Assembly: GCF_012927645.1 (NCBI RefSeq) | Contig: NZ_JABBMT010000029.1 | Span: 1 to 44,280, forward strand | From: Pseudoalteromonas arctica | Lineage (GTDB): Bacteria; Pseudomonadota; Gammaproteobacteria; Enterobacterales; Alteromonadaceae | DNA: 44,280 nt | Reading direction: 5' to 3' | Shown here: positions 10,601-18,807 of the stretch, piece after piece | Layout: each line of letters opens with the position of its first letter | Position numbering within the stretch: the stretch's first letter is position 1 | The notes under the pieces: model-generated | The model's input: the letters and a program-made list of their open reading frames with translations, nothing else | Told to the model about the DNA's origin: nothing | Databases searched by the model: none | Made by a program: the position numbers and the translations under genes

Positions 10601-11167
10601 GGACCTAGCGGTACAATTGATAGCTTCTTTAATAGCTATGTTGCACCTAGTGTTGATATGAGCTCACGACCATGGAAGTTTGAAAAAGACATCGGTATCA
10701 GCCGAGATACTTTGGCAATGTTTGAACTTGCGAATCAAATACAGCTCGCATTTTTTGATAGTGGTAGCAGCACACCAAGGATTGAGTTTGGTTTGAAACC
10801 TTTAGAATTAGATAACACAATATCGAGTTTTATGCTTGAGATTGATGGTCAATCAATGACCTATAGACATGGGCCATTAAAAGTGAGTAATTTTGTTTGG
10901 CCTGGAATTACAGGACAAAGTAAAACACGCGTAGTATTTACTCCACCTAATGGCGGACGCTCAATAAATACCACTTACCAAGGTGAATGGTCGTTATATC
11001 GCATGCTTGATGAACTAAGTACCAAACGAAGTAAAACACGGGAAGATTTGAAATTACATTTTTCGCTTATGGGCAATAACGCAAAAGTAGAGCTATTACC
11101 GAAGTCAATTAGACATCCATTTTGGAATAAGAGTATAGAGAAGTTTTCATGTCCGACCCGATTATAA
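7667..11167 (+). CDS. tssM: T6SS inner-membrane protein TssM (IcmF)
   Basis: A 1166-residue IcmF-family protein. Two N-terminal membrane helices (about 14-30 and 48-67) precede a cytoplasmic NTPase-like domain with Walker A GPPGAGKT (133-140) and a DTAGRY switch. A third helix (about 434-456) leads into a large periplasmic region ending in the TssM C-terminal beta domain (LEIDGQSMTYRHGP, then WPG), which binds TssJ. I chose ATG 7667 because GGGGCTGGA stands directly upstream and the protein then begins MNFLQKLKYL; the frame is open further up to a TTG inside tssL, which would add 11 unlikely residues. The 3' end overlaps tagF by 19 bases. Confidence 0.95.
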   Translation: MNFLQKLKYLLTSRTAILIIGFSALSLLIWFGGPLIAIAGYVPLASVTSRLFTILVVILIFAITKIYRLTRQNKRDEKMANELIDSDDSNSNEVNEEITTLKTRMGEAIDLLKDVKLFKGKNIYQLPWYIMIGPPGAGKTTVINNSGLDYPLKDKLGVDLIHGVGGTRNCDWWFTNKAVLIDTAGRYTTQSSHAKHDSRAWEGFLGLLRKYRPLRPINGVMISMGISELMSQTKTERNLHARAIKQRLQELQNQLGMTFPVYVIFSKVDLIEGFREFFAELSEEECEQVWGVTFELDLDKNTQVDVFNKEFHALIAKLTELLNRRLINERNEEIRAKIFEFPRQLRVLQGVGDAFLKEIFTPNAYEELPMFRGVYLTSATQEGTPASLLSDANNTSGSYINQSKSFFIKNVLEKVIFPEQNLASTNKHHDKQNKWLRIVSISLACACVVGFSASWYFSYAWNNSLITVTEDAIESYQEIDAASFDRSNVLVLNDRLNSLRSLPARSDTFNNEQDLPSVGFNKLNEIKQSSNDAYDRALQTFLAPFMLNTLTMEMETHPEHLSYLYETLKCYLMLFQPEYFEREDIIVWFNAYLERSFSGEKNTQTRLDLMDHIAALLEKGVAYEEVDNQAVKIARAELTKLPIAERAYQRLQADFLDSSIPPFRLTDIISFESAQKFSFRNNSELTRSIPGLYTFNGFHGIFNIEKSKMLGNLMASSWVYGEEASGTYDISKDEIEKKLEQRYFQDYIYYWRSFLDDLNLNQYSSPAEGVNITDVLAGSETPIKNIILAVQKNVQLTQLPVSENQKAAGKVVANAAEIAMQTKANRIKRFLPDEAPKFDIKLPGYQVEEAFEDVLKIDAQQLDNMQKNLRELNIYLTKLDRGDQLKSSIKDQISGKSKPSFIRQLEFQSRDLPYPFNSWLLDISRDTSNITKNSANRHLNEIWKSKVLREYNAAIVGRYPFSPYADKEVNLKDFTRFFGPSGTIDSFFNSYVAPSVDMSSRPWKFEKDIGISRDTLAMFELANQIQLAFFDSGSSTPRIEFGLKPLELDNTISSFMLEIDGQSMTYRHGPLKVSNFVWPGITGQSKTRVVFTPPNGGRSINTTYQGEWSLYRMLDELSTKRSKTREDLKLHFSLMGNNAKVELLPKSIRHPFWNKSIEKFSCPTRL

Positions 11168-11880
11168 ATATTGGCTATTTGGGTAAAGTTCCTAGTTTAG
11201 GTGACTTTGTTCAAGATAGTGTATCCAAAGAGTTCTCAGAACATTGGGAAAAATGGCTACAGGCTGCTATTGCTGTAAGCAAAGAGCAGCTAGGAGAGCT
11301 GTGGCAAGATAATTATTTAACTGGCCCGGTTTGGCATTTTGCTTTGTCAGCGAATATTGTTGGTGATAAGGGAGTCATGGGGACTTTAATGCCAAGTATG
11401 GATGCGGTGGGGCGTCATTATCCATTTACCGTAGCTAGCACACTAGAGTATGCACCTATTGATGTTTTAAACTCTGGCGTTTTTTCATTAGCTTATGAAG
11501 ATGTTGTGTTGAAAGTACTTGATAACTCAGTTGATCTTTTCTCTTGGAGGAAAGAAGTTGCGAAAACCTTGAATGCAGTTCAGGGCACTCGTAAAGCCCT
11601 GAGTTATTTTAATACCGCAGATAAAAACAAAACAGGCGAGGCATTTGAGTTCTCAGGTGATGAGCTGACAGAGGCGGTTTTACAAGATGTGATGCATGCT
11701 GCTTTATGTAAGAAATATGGTGATTATAGTGTTTGGTGGACTCATGGCTCGTGCAATATAAAACCTATGATGCTGGTAACGGCTGGACTCCCTGCAATTA
11801 ATCAAGTTGCAGCAATGTTAGATGGTAGATGGAAGCACTGGGAATGGAATTATACACAGGTAAAAAATACCGATGAGTAA
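11149..11880 (+). CDS. tagF: T6SS regulatory protein TagF
   Basis: A 243-residue protein of the TagF/ImpM family. The N terminus IGYLGKVPSLGDFVQ, then FSEHWEKWLQAAI and GPVWHFALSANIVGDKG, are hallmark stretches, and the C-terminal VWWTHGS fits too. In Pseudomonas aeruginosa TagF represses T6SS post-translationally, independently of the kinase branch, by binding Fha; that is family knowledge. It overlaps tssM by 19 bases and pppA by 8 bases, implying translational coupling. In some genomes TagF and PppA are fused, which agrees with this adjacency. Confidence 0.92.
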   Translation: MSDPIINIGYLGKVPSLGDFVQDSVSKEFSEHWEKWLQAAIAVSKEQLGELWQDNYLTGPVWHFALSANIVGDKGVMGTLMPSMDAVGRHYPFTVASTLEYAPIDVLNSGVFSLAYEDVVLKVLDNSVDLFSWRKEVAKTLNAVQGTRKALSYFNTADKNKTGEAFEFSGDELTEAVLQDVMHAALCKKYGDYSVWWTHGSCNIKPMMLVTAGLPAINQVAAMLDGRWKHWEWNYTQVKNTDE

Positions 11881-12667
11881 CTTGAGCTCCAGTTATGCGA
11901 TTACCCATCGCGGTGTTGTAAGGCAGCTAAATGAAGATGCCCATGTCGAAATAAATAGTCATAGTATTTGGGTTGTTGCTGATGGTATGGGTGGCCATGA
12001 AGCGGGTGAAGTAGCAAGTCAGCTCGTCGTCGATACCATTAAAGCAACTGTTGAAGAATTGACATTTGAAGAGCTTAATGTGTCGCATATTGTCGTCGCT
12101 ATTGAAAATGCAAACCGTCAATTAAATGAATACAGTGCGCAATATTTAGGGAGCAAAACTGCAGGTAGCACAGTGACCGTTTTGTTTATTAAAAATGAGC
12201 AATATTATGTGCTTTGGGTGGGTGACAGTCGAGCTTATTTGCTGCGCAATGGTCAGCTGCAACAAGTTTCAAAGGATCATAGCCAAATCAATGATCTGAT
12301 TGATGAAGGGGTTATTTCTGTTGAAGAAGCTAAGGATCATCCATTATCTAATGTCATAACCCGTGCAGTGGGTGTTACACAAGACGTTAACGTTGATGTG
12401 GTACAAAATGAAGTGAAATCAGGCGATATTTTTTTATTGTGCTCAGATGGATTAACTGGTGAATTATCTGATAATGATATTCGCCGTTCGTTAGAGCCAA
12501 CGAGTATAATCGACTCAGGTATGGCACTTATGCATTCATCTCTTGTTCGTGGTGCGAAAGATAATGTAACGTGTATTTTGATTAAATACGATAAAAGGCT
12601 TAGTAATTATAAATCTCATTCATTAAATGTTCAGGATGAGACTACAATTCCATTATTTACAAAGTAA
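11873..12667 (+). CDS. pppA: T6SS PP2C-family Ser/Thr phosphatase PppA
   Basis: A 264-residue PP2C phosphatase. Metal-binding and family motifs are intact: RQLNEDA (17-23), VVADGMGGHEAGE (about 34-46), VGDSRAYLLR, a late LLCSDGLTGELSD and RGAKDNVTCIL. It should be cytoplasmic and remove phosphate from the FHA protein, opposing the kinase encoded at 827-2797. Its start overlaps the end of tagF by 8 bases. It ends the first plus-strand block; a 196-base gap follows before tssA. The last 30 or so residues extend past the catalytic domain and show nothing recognisable. Confidence 0.95.
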   Translation: MSNLSSSYAITHRGVVRQLNEDAHVEINSHSIWVVADGMGGHEAGEVASQLVVDTIKATVEELTFEELNVSHIVVAIENANRQLNEYSAQYLGSKTAGSTVTVLFIKNEQYYVLWVGDSRAYLLRNGQLQQVSKDHSQINDLIDEGVISVEEAKDHPLSNVITRAVGVTQDVNVDVVQNEVKSGDIFLLCSDGLTGELSDNDIRRSLEPTSIIDSGMALMHSSLVRGAKDNVTCILIKYDKRLSNYKSHSLNVQDETTIPLFTK

Positions 12668-12783
12668 ATATTTAGATTTATTTTTAATGGCTATATACTA
12701 AAAAACAGATTAGTTTATAGGCTTAAATATAACAAATAGGTTTGCAGTTTGATTTATGGGCGCAAACTAAAGTGTAACTAGGC

Positions 12784-12811
12784 TTGTAATTTTAAATAAA
12801 AAATGTAATAT
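12784..12811 (+). promoter_or_regulatory. Candidate promoter for the tssA-tssH block
   Basis: The 196-base AT-rich gap after pppA contains TTGTAA (12784-12789) and TAATAT (12806-12811), spaced 16 bases, each matching four of six sigma70 consensus positions. It would start transcription about 45 bases before the tssA ATG. It is a weak call; read-through from the upstream operon is equally possible because no terminator is visible after pppA. Confidence 0.3.
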
Positions 12812-12863
12812 GAGAACTGCTTCACTTTATTTGGTTTTTATGGACAATTATTAGGACAATGGA

Positions 12864-13967
12864 ATGTTTGTTTTTGAAGAATATGTTTCCCCTATTTCAG
12901 ACACTGAGATTGCAGGTATTGACCCGCGCTCAGACGTCACTCCTGCGTCCACCTATTTTGCGTTAAAAGATTTACGAAACCAATTACGTGCGGCAGAAAG
13001 AAATGCCCTTGTTGACGAAGAAGGTATTGCAACTTTAGCTCGAGACTGGTTGCCGTTGCTAGAGCAATCCAGTAAAGCCTTAAAAACAGAAAGCAAAGAT
13101 ATTGACTATTTAGCATGGTTTATTGAAGCATTGTGTCGCGTACATGGCTTCAAAGGATTAGCATTTGGCTTTCAAGTTGCCCATACCTTACTCGATAATT
13201 ATTTTGAATATTTATTTCCAGCTTTAGATGCTGATGATGAAATTTCTGACAAAGTATCTGCGCTAGTTGGTTTAAATGGTGTCGCGGGTGAAGGAACCTT
13301 AATCATACCGATTAAAAGTATAGCGCTGACAGAAAGTGTAAGTCTCGATTCATTTTCTTTTTGGGAATATCAACAAGGCTATGACATATCTAGGTTGAGT
13401 GAAGAAAAAAGAGACAAAAAGTTAACGCAGGGTGCTGTCGACTTTGAGCTCATCGAAAAAAGTGCAGCAGAAACAAGCATTGAATTTTTTGTTAACTTGA
13501 GAAATGATATAACGACTGCAATTGAGCAATTTGCAATATTAAGTGACGTACTAGATCGCGTTACAGCTCAGCCACAACCGACTTCTAATATTAAACAAGC
13601 ATTGGAAGAGAGTTTAGCAGCTGTGAATCACATTGCAGCTGATAAACTCGCAGCAGCCCAAAAAGTGCACGACTTAGTACAAGAAGTGGTGTTAGAGGAT
13701 GGTGAGGTTACTACTTGCACTCAAGTGAGCAAGGTACACAGTCTAGAAATTAACTCTAGAGAAAATGCTATTGAGAAACTGAAAGAAATAGCCACTTATT
13801 TTCGAAAAACAGAACCACATTCCCCTATGTCTTACACCATAGAGCAGGTAATTCGATGGAGCGAATTGTCGCTACCTGAATTATTAAATGAATTAATTAC
13901 AGATAGTGATGCTAGGACTGGATACTTTAAGTTGTCTGGCATTAAGATCAGCGAAACTGAAACATAA
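12864..13967 (+). CDS. tssA: T6SS cap/baseplate protein TssA
   Basis: A 367-residue TssA (ImpA family). The N-terminal ImpA_N domain is visible: ISDTEIAGIDPRSD near residue 11, then FALKDLRNQLRAAERNAL and WFIEALCRVHGFKGLAFGF. The C-terminal region ends in SELSLPELLNELI, as in the shorter TssA class. TssA primes baseplate and sheath polymerisation and then caps the growing sheath. It opens the sheath block 16 bases before tssB, with AGGA about 10 bases upstream of the ATG. Confidence 0.92.
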   Translation: MFVFEEYVSPISDTEIAGIDPRSDVTPASTYFALKDLRNQLRAAERNALVDEEGIATLARDWLPLLEQSSKALKTESKDIDYLAWFIEALCRVHGFKGLAFGFQVAHTLLDNYFEYLFPALDADDEISDKVSALVGLNGVAGEGTLIIPIKSIALTESVSLDSFSFWEYQQGYDISRLSEEKRDKKLTQGAVDFELIEKSAAETSIEFFVNLRNDITTAIEQFAILSDVLDRVTAQPQPTSNIKQALEESLAAVNHIAADKLAAAQKVHDLVQEVVLEDGEVTTCTQVSKVHSLEINSRENAIEKLKEIATYFRKTEPHSPMSYTIEQVIRWSELSLPELLNELITDSDARTGYFKLSGIKISETET

Positions 13968-13983
13968 GTAAAAGGAGTTCTCA

Positions 13984-14487
13984 ATGAGTATCCACGATAA
14001 ATTAAAGCGAGTACGTAAGCCTCGAGTGCACATCACTTATGATGTGGAAACCGAAGGTCTTGCGGTAAAGAAAGAATTACCCTTTGTAGTCGGTGTTATG
14101 GGTGACTTTTCAGGTGATAATACTGATGCAATAAAACCACTGAAAGATAGACGATTTATTCAAATAGATCGCGAAAACTTTAATGATGTTTTAAAGCGTA
14201 TGAGCCCGTCTTTAAAATTAAACGTAGATAATACGCTTAATGATGATGGTACTCAATTTGAAGTTAACTTGAACTTTAAATCGATTGATGACTTTGAGCC
14301 CGCAGCAGTTGTGAATCAAGTGGAACCGCTGCGTAAATTAATGGAAACACGTAATAAATTACGCGATCTCATGACTAAAATTGATCGCTCAGAAGAACTT
14401 GAAAATGTTCTTGAAGAAGTTTTAAGTAACACAGCAAGTTTAGATTCAATTGCTAAGGAACTAAAATTAGAGGAGGCTGAAAAATGA
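13984..14487 (+). CDS. tssB: T6SS contractile sheath small subunit TssB
   Basis: A 167-residue TssB (VipA/ImpB). The N terminus [20 protein letters not shown] and [14 protein letters not shown] are family-defining, followed by the [19 protein letters not shown] strand-helix segment. TssB pairs with TssC to build the contractile sheath. A strong AAGGAG lies 7 bases before the start. The stop overlaps the tssC start by 4 bases (ATGA), consistent with stoichiometric coupling. Confidence 0.96.
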   Translation: MSIHDKLKRVRKPRVHITYDVETEGLAVKKELPFVVGVMGDFSGDNTDAIKPLKDRRFIQIDRENFNDVLKRMSPSLKLNVDNTLNDDGTQFEVNLNFKSIDDFEPAAVVNQVEPLRKLMETRNKLRDLMTKIDRSEELENVLEEVLSNTASLDSIAKELKLEEAEK

Positions 14488-15974
14488 GTACAGAACAATT
14501 AAGTACTGAGTTAGAGTCAACTTCAGAAGTAACTTCTTCATTATTAGAACAAGCTATTGGTGCTACTAAACAAACAGATGCGAGCCGTGCACAAGAGTTA
14601 CTGAGAACTTTAACTGAAGAAGCAATGAAAGGTACAGTCCAATGGAATAAAAACATGACTGTGACATTCAATGAAGCAATTCAGCTGATAGATCAAAAAA
14701 TATCAAAGCAACTGAGTTTGGTAATGCACAGCGAGGAGTTTCAGAAACTTGAAGGTTCATGGCGTGGTCTACACCACTTGGTAATGAACTCTGATACGAG
14801 TTCAACATTGAAAATTCGCGTGCTTAATATGAAGAAAAAAGAACTTCATAAAGACTTAAGTAAAGCGGTTGAATTTGATCAAAGCCAAACGTTTAAGAAG
14901 ATTTATGAAGCTGAATTCGGCACGCCTGGTGGTGAACCATATGGCACGATTGTAGGGGATTTTGAGTTTACAAATCACCCTGAAGATGTTGAAACTTTAA
15001 GTTTAATGTCTAATGTTGCAGCTGCTGGTTTCTGTCCATTCATTTCTGCGTCGTCTCCTTCGTTATTCGGATTTGACAATTGGGAAGAGCTTACTAAACC
15101 TCGCGACCTAGAAAAAGTATTCGAATCTTTAGAGTACACCAAGTGGCGTTCATTTAGAGATAGTGATGATTCACGCTTTGTATCACTTACTATGCCTCGC
15201 TTCTTATCTCGCTTGCCATATGGTGCAGCTTCTAAACCAGTTGAAGAATTCAACTATGAAGAGTTTGATGTTGAACATAAAGACGGCCGCTCTTTAAGCG
15301 CTGATAATAATGACTATTGTTGGAGTAATGCTGCGTATGCAATGGCTACAAATATGGCATCAGCATTCTCTCAATATGGCTTTTGTACCGCGATTCGTGG
15401 CGCTGAAGGTGGTGGTAAAGTGGAAGGCTTACCTACTCATATTTTTACAAGTGATGATGGCGACCCAGATCTTAAGTGCCCTACAGAAATAGGTATTACT
15501 GATCGACGTGAAGCTGAGCTTAGTAAACTAGGTTTCTTACCGCTTTGTCATTATAAAAATACTGATTATGCGGTATTCTTTGGTGGTCAAAGTTGTCAAA
15601 AACCACAACTTTATTCAACACCAGATGCGACTGCTAACGCGGCTATTTCGGCACGTTTACCATACCTTATGGCAACATCACGTTTTGCGCATTACTTAAA
15701 AGTAATGGCGCGCGATAAAATAGGTAGCTTCATGGAAGCGGAAGATGTTGAGGCTTGGTTAAATCGCTGGATTTTATCATATGTCAATGCAACTGAGGGT
15801 GGTGGTCAAGACATCAGAGCACGTTATCCGTTAGCGGATGCTAAAGTATCTGTTAAAGAAATATCAGGTCAACCAGGTGTTTATAACGCAGTTGCGTGGC
15901 TACGCCCTTGGCTACAAATGGAAGAACTAACTTCTTCTTTACGTTTAGTAGCTAAAATTCCTGAGATCGGGTAA
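14484..15974 (+). CDS. tssC: T6SS contractile sheath large subunit TssC
   Basis: A 496-residue TssC (VipB/EvpB/ImpC). The family stretches are present: [15 protein letters not shown], then [63 protein letters not shown] and [17 protein letters not shown]. With TssB it forms the sheath whose contraction drives Hcp and VgrG outward. It overlaps tssB by 4 bases and is followed 36 bases later by a second, diverged TssC-family gene. This copy keeps the canonical motifs most closely, so I take it as the working sheath subunit. Confidence 0.96.
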   Translation: MSTEQLSTELESTSEVTSSLLEQAIGATKQTDASRAQELLRTLTEEAMKGTVQWNKNMTVTFNEAIQLIDQKISKQLSLVMHSEEFQKLEGSWRGLHHLVMNSDTSSTLKIRVLNMKKKELHKDLSKAVEFDQSQTFKKIYEAEFGTPGGEPYGTIVGDFEFTNHPEDVETLSLMSNVAAAGFCPFISASSPSLFGFDNWEELTKPRDLEKVFESLEYTKWRSFRDSDDSRFVSLTMPRFLSRLPYGAASKPVEEFNYEEFDVEHKDGRSLSADNNDYCWSNAAYAMATNMASAFSQYGFCTAIRGAEGGGKVEGLPTHIFTSDDGDPDLKCPTEIGITDRREAELSKLGFLPLCHYKNTDYAVFFGGQSCQKPQLYSTPDATANAAISARLPYLMATSRFAHYLKVMARDKIGSFMEAEDVEAWLNRWILSYVNATEGGGQDIRARYPLADAKVSVKEISGQPGVYNAVAWLRPWLQMEELTSSLRLVAKIPEIG

Positions 15975-16010
15975 GCGCCTGATCTTAAGCGTTAAGGATA
16001 ATGCTGTAAA

Positions 16011-17537
16011 ATGAATCACGAAGAGTTTTCATTTATAAATCAAGACTTGGCTTTTTCTCAGAAGTCGCAGTCACGTATAAGTGATAATGATGCTTTGCTT
16101 GAGCGTTTTTTAAACGAAAAAAACTTAGATAAAGCATTGTTACTATGGCTTGAAGGCTCTTCTGATTCACCTATTACATGGAGTAAAGAGTCACTTAGTC
16201 CTTATTTACAAAAAGTGATAGTTGAACTCGATCAACAAATATCAGAACAATTAAACTTAATTATTCATCAACAAAGCTTTCAAAAGTTAGAAGCTAGTTG
16301 GCGCAACCTTTGGTGGTTATTGTTACAAACAGAGCAATACGATAAAGAAAAGAAAGTAAAAATAAAAGTATTAAACTGCGATTGGGCAACGCTGTCCAAG
16401 GATGTTAATAAAGCTATTGATTTTGACCAAAGTTTATTTTTTCAGCTCCTATATCAAAGCGAATTTGATAGTGCCGGCGGGGAGCCTTTTGGTGTTGTAA
16501 TTGGTGATTATGAAATCAGTAACATGTTCTCACACGGTGCTATTTATAATGATATAGACACCATCAAAGAGATATCACGAACAGCAGCGGCCGCTTTTTC
16601 ACCGTTCATCTGTTCAGCATCGCCAAACTTATTTGGTGCAGATAGTTTTTCTGATTTAGGTTATCACTCAGATCTATTTAATCAATTTGAGCAACCTGAG
16701 TATATAAAATGGCAAAGTTTTAGAGCTATGGAAGAATCACGCTTTATTGGACTTACTTTGCCGCAAGTGTTGGTCCGCCCCCCTTATAAGAATGATGGTA
16801 AACGCCATCAAGATTTTTATTTTAAAGAACAAATCAAAGACTCTGAAACAGATATGCTATGGGGAAATGCTGCCTATCAATTTGTTTCTACAATTATTCG
16901 TGCCTACTGCGAAAGTGGATGGTTTGGACATATTCGAGGAATGGAGCCTGGAAAAGTTTCTAAAGGACTCGTTACTGGCTTAGCTCGAGATAGCTTTGCA
17001 ACCGATACCTATCAAAAAGAGTCAAAACCGCCTCTTAACTTACTTGTAACGAGCAAATTTGAAAAGCAATTTTCTGAGCTTGGTTTTATTCCGGCTTCTT
17101 CAGTGACCAATACTGAACATATTGTATTTTATAGTAACGCGTCAGTTCAAAAAACAAAAAATTATGAGTCTAGTGCGGCAAATCTAAATGCTCGGTTATC
17201 GTCTATGTTGCAGTATATTCTTTGTGTATCTCGGTTTGCCCATTATCTTAAGCTATTAGCAAGAGATCGAGTCGGTTCTTATAACACAGCCCAAGCATGT
17301 GAGCGTGATTTACAAGCATGGGTTAACAATTATACCACAGCCTCAGACTCCGCATCTGAGTATGTTAGAAGTAAATACCCACTGAGTAATGCCAAAATCA
17401 AGGTCAGTGAGAATAAAGCTAATCCAGGCCATTATTTCTCGGTTTTACAATTACAGCCTCACTTTCAATTAGATCAAATGGTCTCGAGTATTAAATTAAT
17501 AACAGAGCTCAGTCCTCACCACAAAATAAAGGAATAG
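16011..17537 (+). CDS. Second TssC-family protein (ImpD-like paralogue)
   Basis: A 508-residue protein clearly homologous to the TssC just upstream: FQKLEASWRNLWWLL, IDFDQSLFFQLLYQSEFDSAGGEPFG, FRAMEESRFIGLTLPQVLVRPPY and RFAHYLKLLARDRVGSY. It differs in having an extended N terminus (about 60 residues before the homology) and a changed core. It lies 36 bases after tssC and 2 bases before the ImpE/TagJ gene. The gene order TssB, TssC, TssC-like, ImpE matches the impB-impC-impD-impE order of Rhizobium. Family knowledge supports an accessory sheath or baseplate role in such clusters; whether it enters the sheath cannot be told from sequence. Confidence 0.88.
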   Translation: MNHEEFSFINQDLAFSQKSQSRISDNDALLERFLNEKNLDKALLLWLEGSSDSPITWSKESLSPYLQKVIVELDQQISEQLNLIIHQQSFQKLEASWRNLWWLLLQTEQYDKEKKVKIKVLNCDWATLSKDVNKAIDFDQSLFFQLLYQSEFDSAGGEPFGVVIGDYEISNMFSHGAIYNDIDTIKEISRTAAAAFSPFICSASPNLFGADSFSDLGYHSDLFNQFEQPEYIKWQSFRAMEESRFIGLTLPQVLVRPPYKNDGKRHQDFYFKEQIKDSETDMLWGNAAYQFVSTIIRAYCESGWFGHIRGMEPGKVSKGLVTGLARDSFATDTYQKESKPPLNLLVTSKFEKQFSELGFIPASSVTNTEHIVFYSNASVQKTKNYESSAANLNARLSSMLQYILCVSRFAHYLKLLARDRVGSYNTAQACERDLQAWVNNYTTASDSASEYVRSKYPLSNAKIKVSENKANPGHYFSVLQLQPHFQLDQMVSSIKLITELSPHHKIKE

Positions 17538-17539
17538 TC

Positions 17540-18310
17540 ATGAAAAAAATACACAGCCTCATACGTGAGGGAAAACTTACTGAAGCCTTAGCTTTTTGCG
17601 CATCTGAGCTGCAAGATGAACCATTAAATTTTGATATAAGAAGTCTTTATTCTGAGTTACTTTGCATAAATGGTGAACTCGAAAAAGCAGATAAACAAAT
17701 TGATTTTATGGTGCAAAAGAACCCTGAGTTTGCTGTTGGAGCTGTTAATTTAAGACATTTAATTCGTGCTCAGCAATCGAGAATCGATTTTTATGAAGGC
17801 AAATGCATCCCTAAATTATTCCATGATGCAGATGAGCTCGATACATTGTTTTTGAAAATGCATGTGCATTTGCAAGAGGGTGATATTTCAGCAGCAGCTT
17901 CCCTTGCCAAAGAGATGGAAGAATTAAGAGTTTCGAAATATGAAGGTGCAGCGACTCGTGATTTAGATGACACATTAAGCCCATATTTAGAGTTATTAGG
18001 AACTAATGGTGAGTACTATCTAGCAAACTTTAATGAAATAGATTCGTTAAAAATAGAGCCAGTCGAATCGTTACTTGAAAGTATTTGGCTAAGAGTTGAA
18101 ATTGCTATTAATGGTGGCCCTTCAGGTACAGCTCACATCCCCCTTATTTATGCCAATTCAGGATCTGATCTGGAGAAGTTAGGCCAAGTATCTGATTGGC
18201 AAGAGTTACATCATGAATTTTTGGTCGGTAAAGGAATGAAAATGATTTTTGCTAATGATGAAGCAATAACAATACCCAACTTGCATATAGACCTTTTAGA
18301 AACAGTGTAA
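17540..18310 (+). CDS. tagJ: T6SS accessory protein TagJ (ImpE family)
   Basis: A 256-residue ImpE/TagJ protein. The N-terminal half is TPR-like: REGKLTEALAFCASELQDEP, then RSLYSELLCINGELEKAD and PEFAVGAVNLRHLIRAQQSR, the last being typical of the family. The C-terminal half (VEIAINGGPSGTAHIPLIYA, then DWQELHHEFLVGKGMKM) matches the SciE/ImpE fold. In P. aeruginosa TagJ binds the N-terminal helix of TssB and interacts with ClpV, tuning sheath disassembly. It starts 2 bases after the TssC paralogue and is 11 bases ahead of tssE. Confidence 0.9.
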   Translation: MKKIHSLIREGKLTEALAFCASELQDEPLNFDIRSLYSELLCINGELEKADKQIDFMVQKNPEFAVGAVNLRHLIRAQQSRIDFYEGKCIPKLFHDADELDTLFLKMHVHLQEGDISAAASLAKEMEELRVSKYEGAATRDLDDTLSPYLELLGTNGEYYLANFNEIDSLKIEPVESLLESIWLRVEIAINGGPSGTAHIPLIYANSGSDLEKLGQVSDWQELHHEFLVGKGMKMIFANDEAITIPNLHIDLLETV

Positions 18311-18321
18311 GTTAAACCAAC

Positions 18322-18807
18322 ATGATTGAGCATAAGCAGCAACTGCAAGCATCTATCTTGGATCGACTGATTGATGATGAACCTAACTTTCAAGATGCGC
18401 CATCGCGTACACAAGGGATCACCATCAGTGAGTTGCGTAAAAATGTACGCAGAGATATTGAGGCATTATTGAATGCACGTATTCAATGGCATACGTGGCC
18501 TATTCAATATAGTGAACTGTCTACTTCATGCTTATCTTATGGTTTACCTGATTTTTCAAGCATGTCTGTGAGCTCGCATGAAGGGCGCGCATTACTATGC
18601 GAGACGGTCAGAGATACAATTTTAAAATTTGAACCTCGGTTTTTAGAAGTTGAGGTTTTTACAGATGAGGATGTGCCTATTAATAGAGTGCTAAATTTAA
18701 GAATTAACGCTCTTTTGTATGCAGATCCTGAACCTGAGTTTATTAGTTTTGATTCAGAAGTAGAGCCTATAAACCTAGGCATGAAAATTATTGAGGCGTC
18801 ATTATGA
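18322..18807 (+). CDS. tssE: T6SS baseplate protein TssE (gp25-like)
   Basis: A 161-residue gp25/lysozyme-related baseplate protein. Diagnostic stretches are QASILDRLIDDEP (N-terminal), ISELRKNVRRDIEALLNAR (the gp25 helix) and ETVRDTILKFEPRFLEVEV. It has no muramidase active site and acts structurally, nucleating the sheath on the baseplate. The last bases overlap the tssF start by 4 (ATGA). Confidence 0.94.
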   Translation: MIEHKQQLQASILDRLIDDEPNFQDAPSRTQGITISELRKNVRRDIEALLNARIQWHTWPIQYSELSTSCLSYGLPDFSSMSVSSHEGRALLCETVRDTILKFEPRFLEVEVFTDEDVPINRVLNLRINALLYADPEPEFISFDSEVEPINLGMKIIEASL

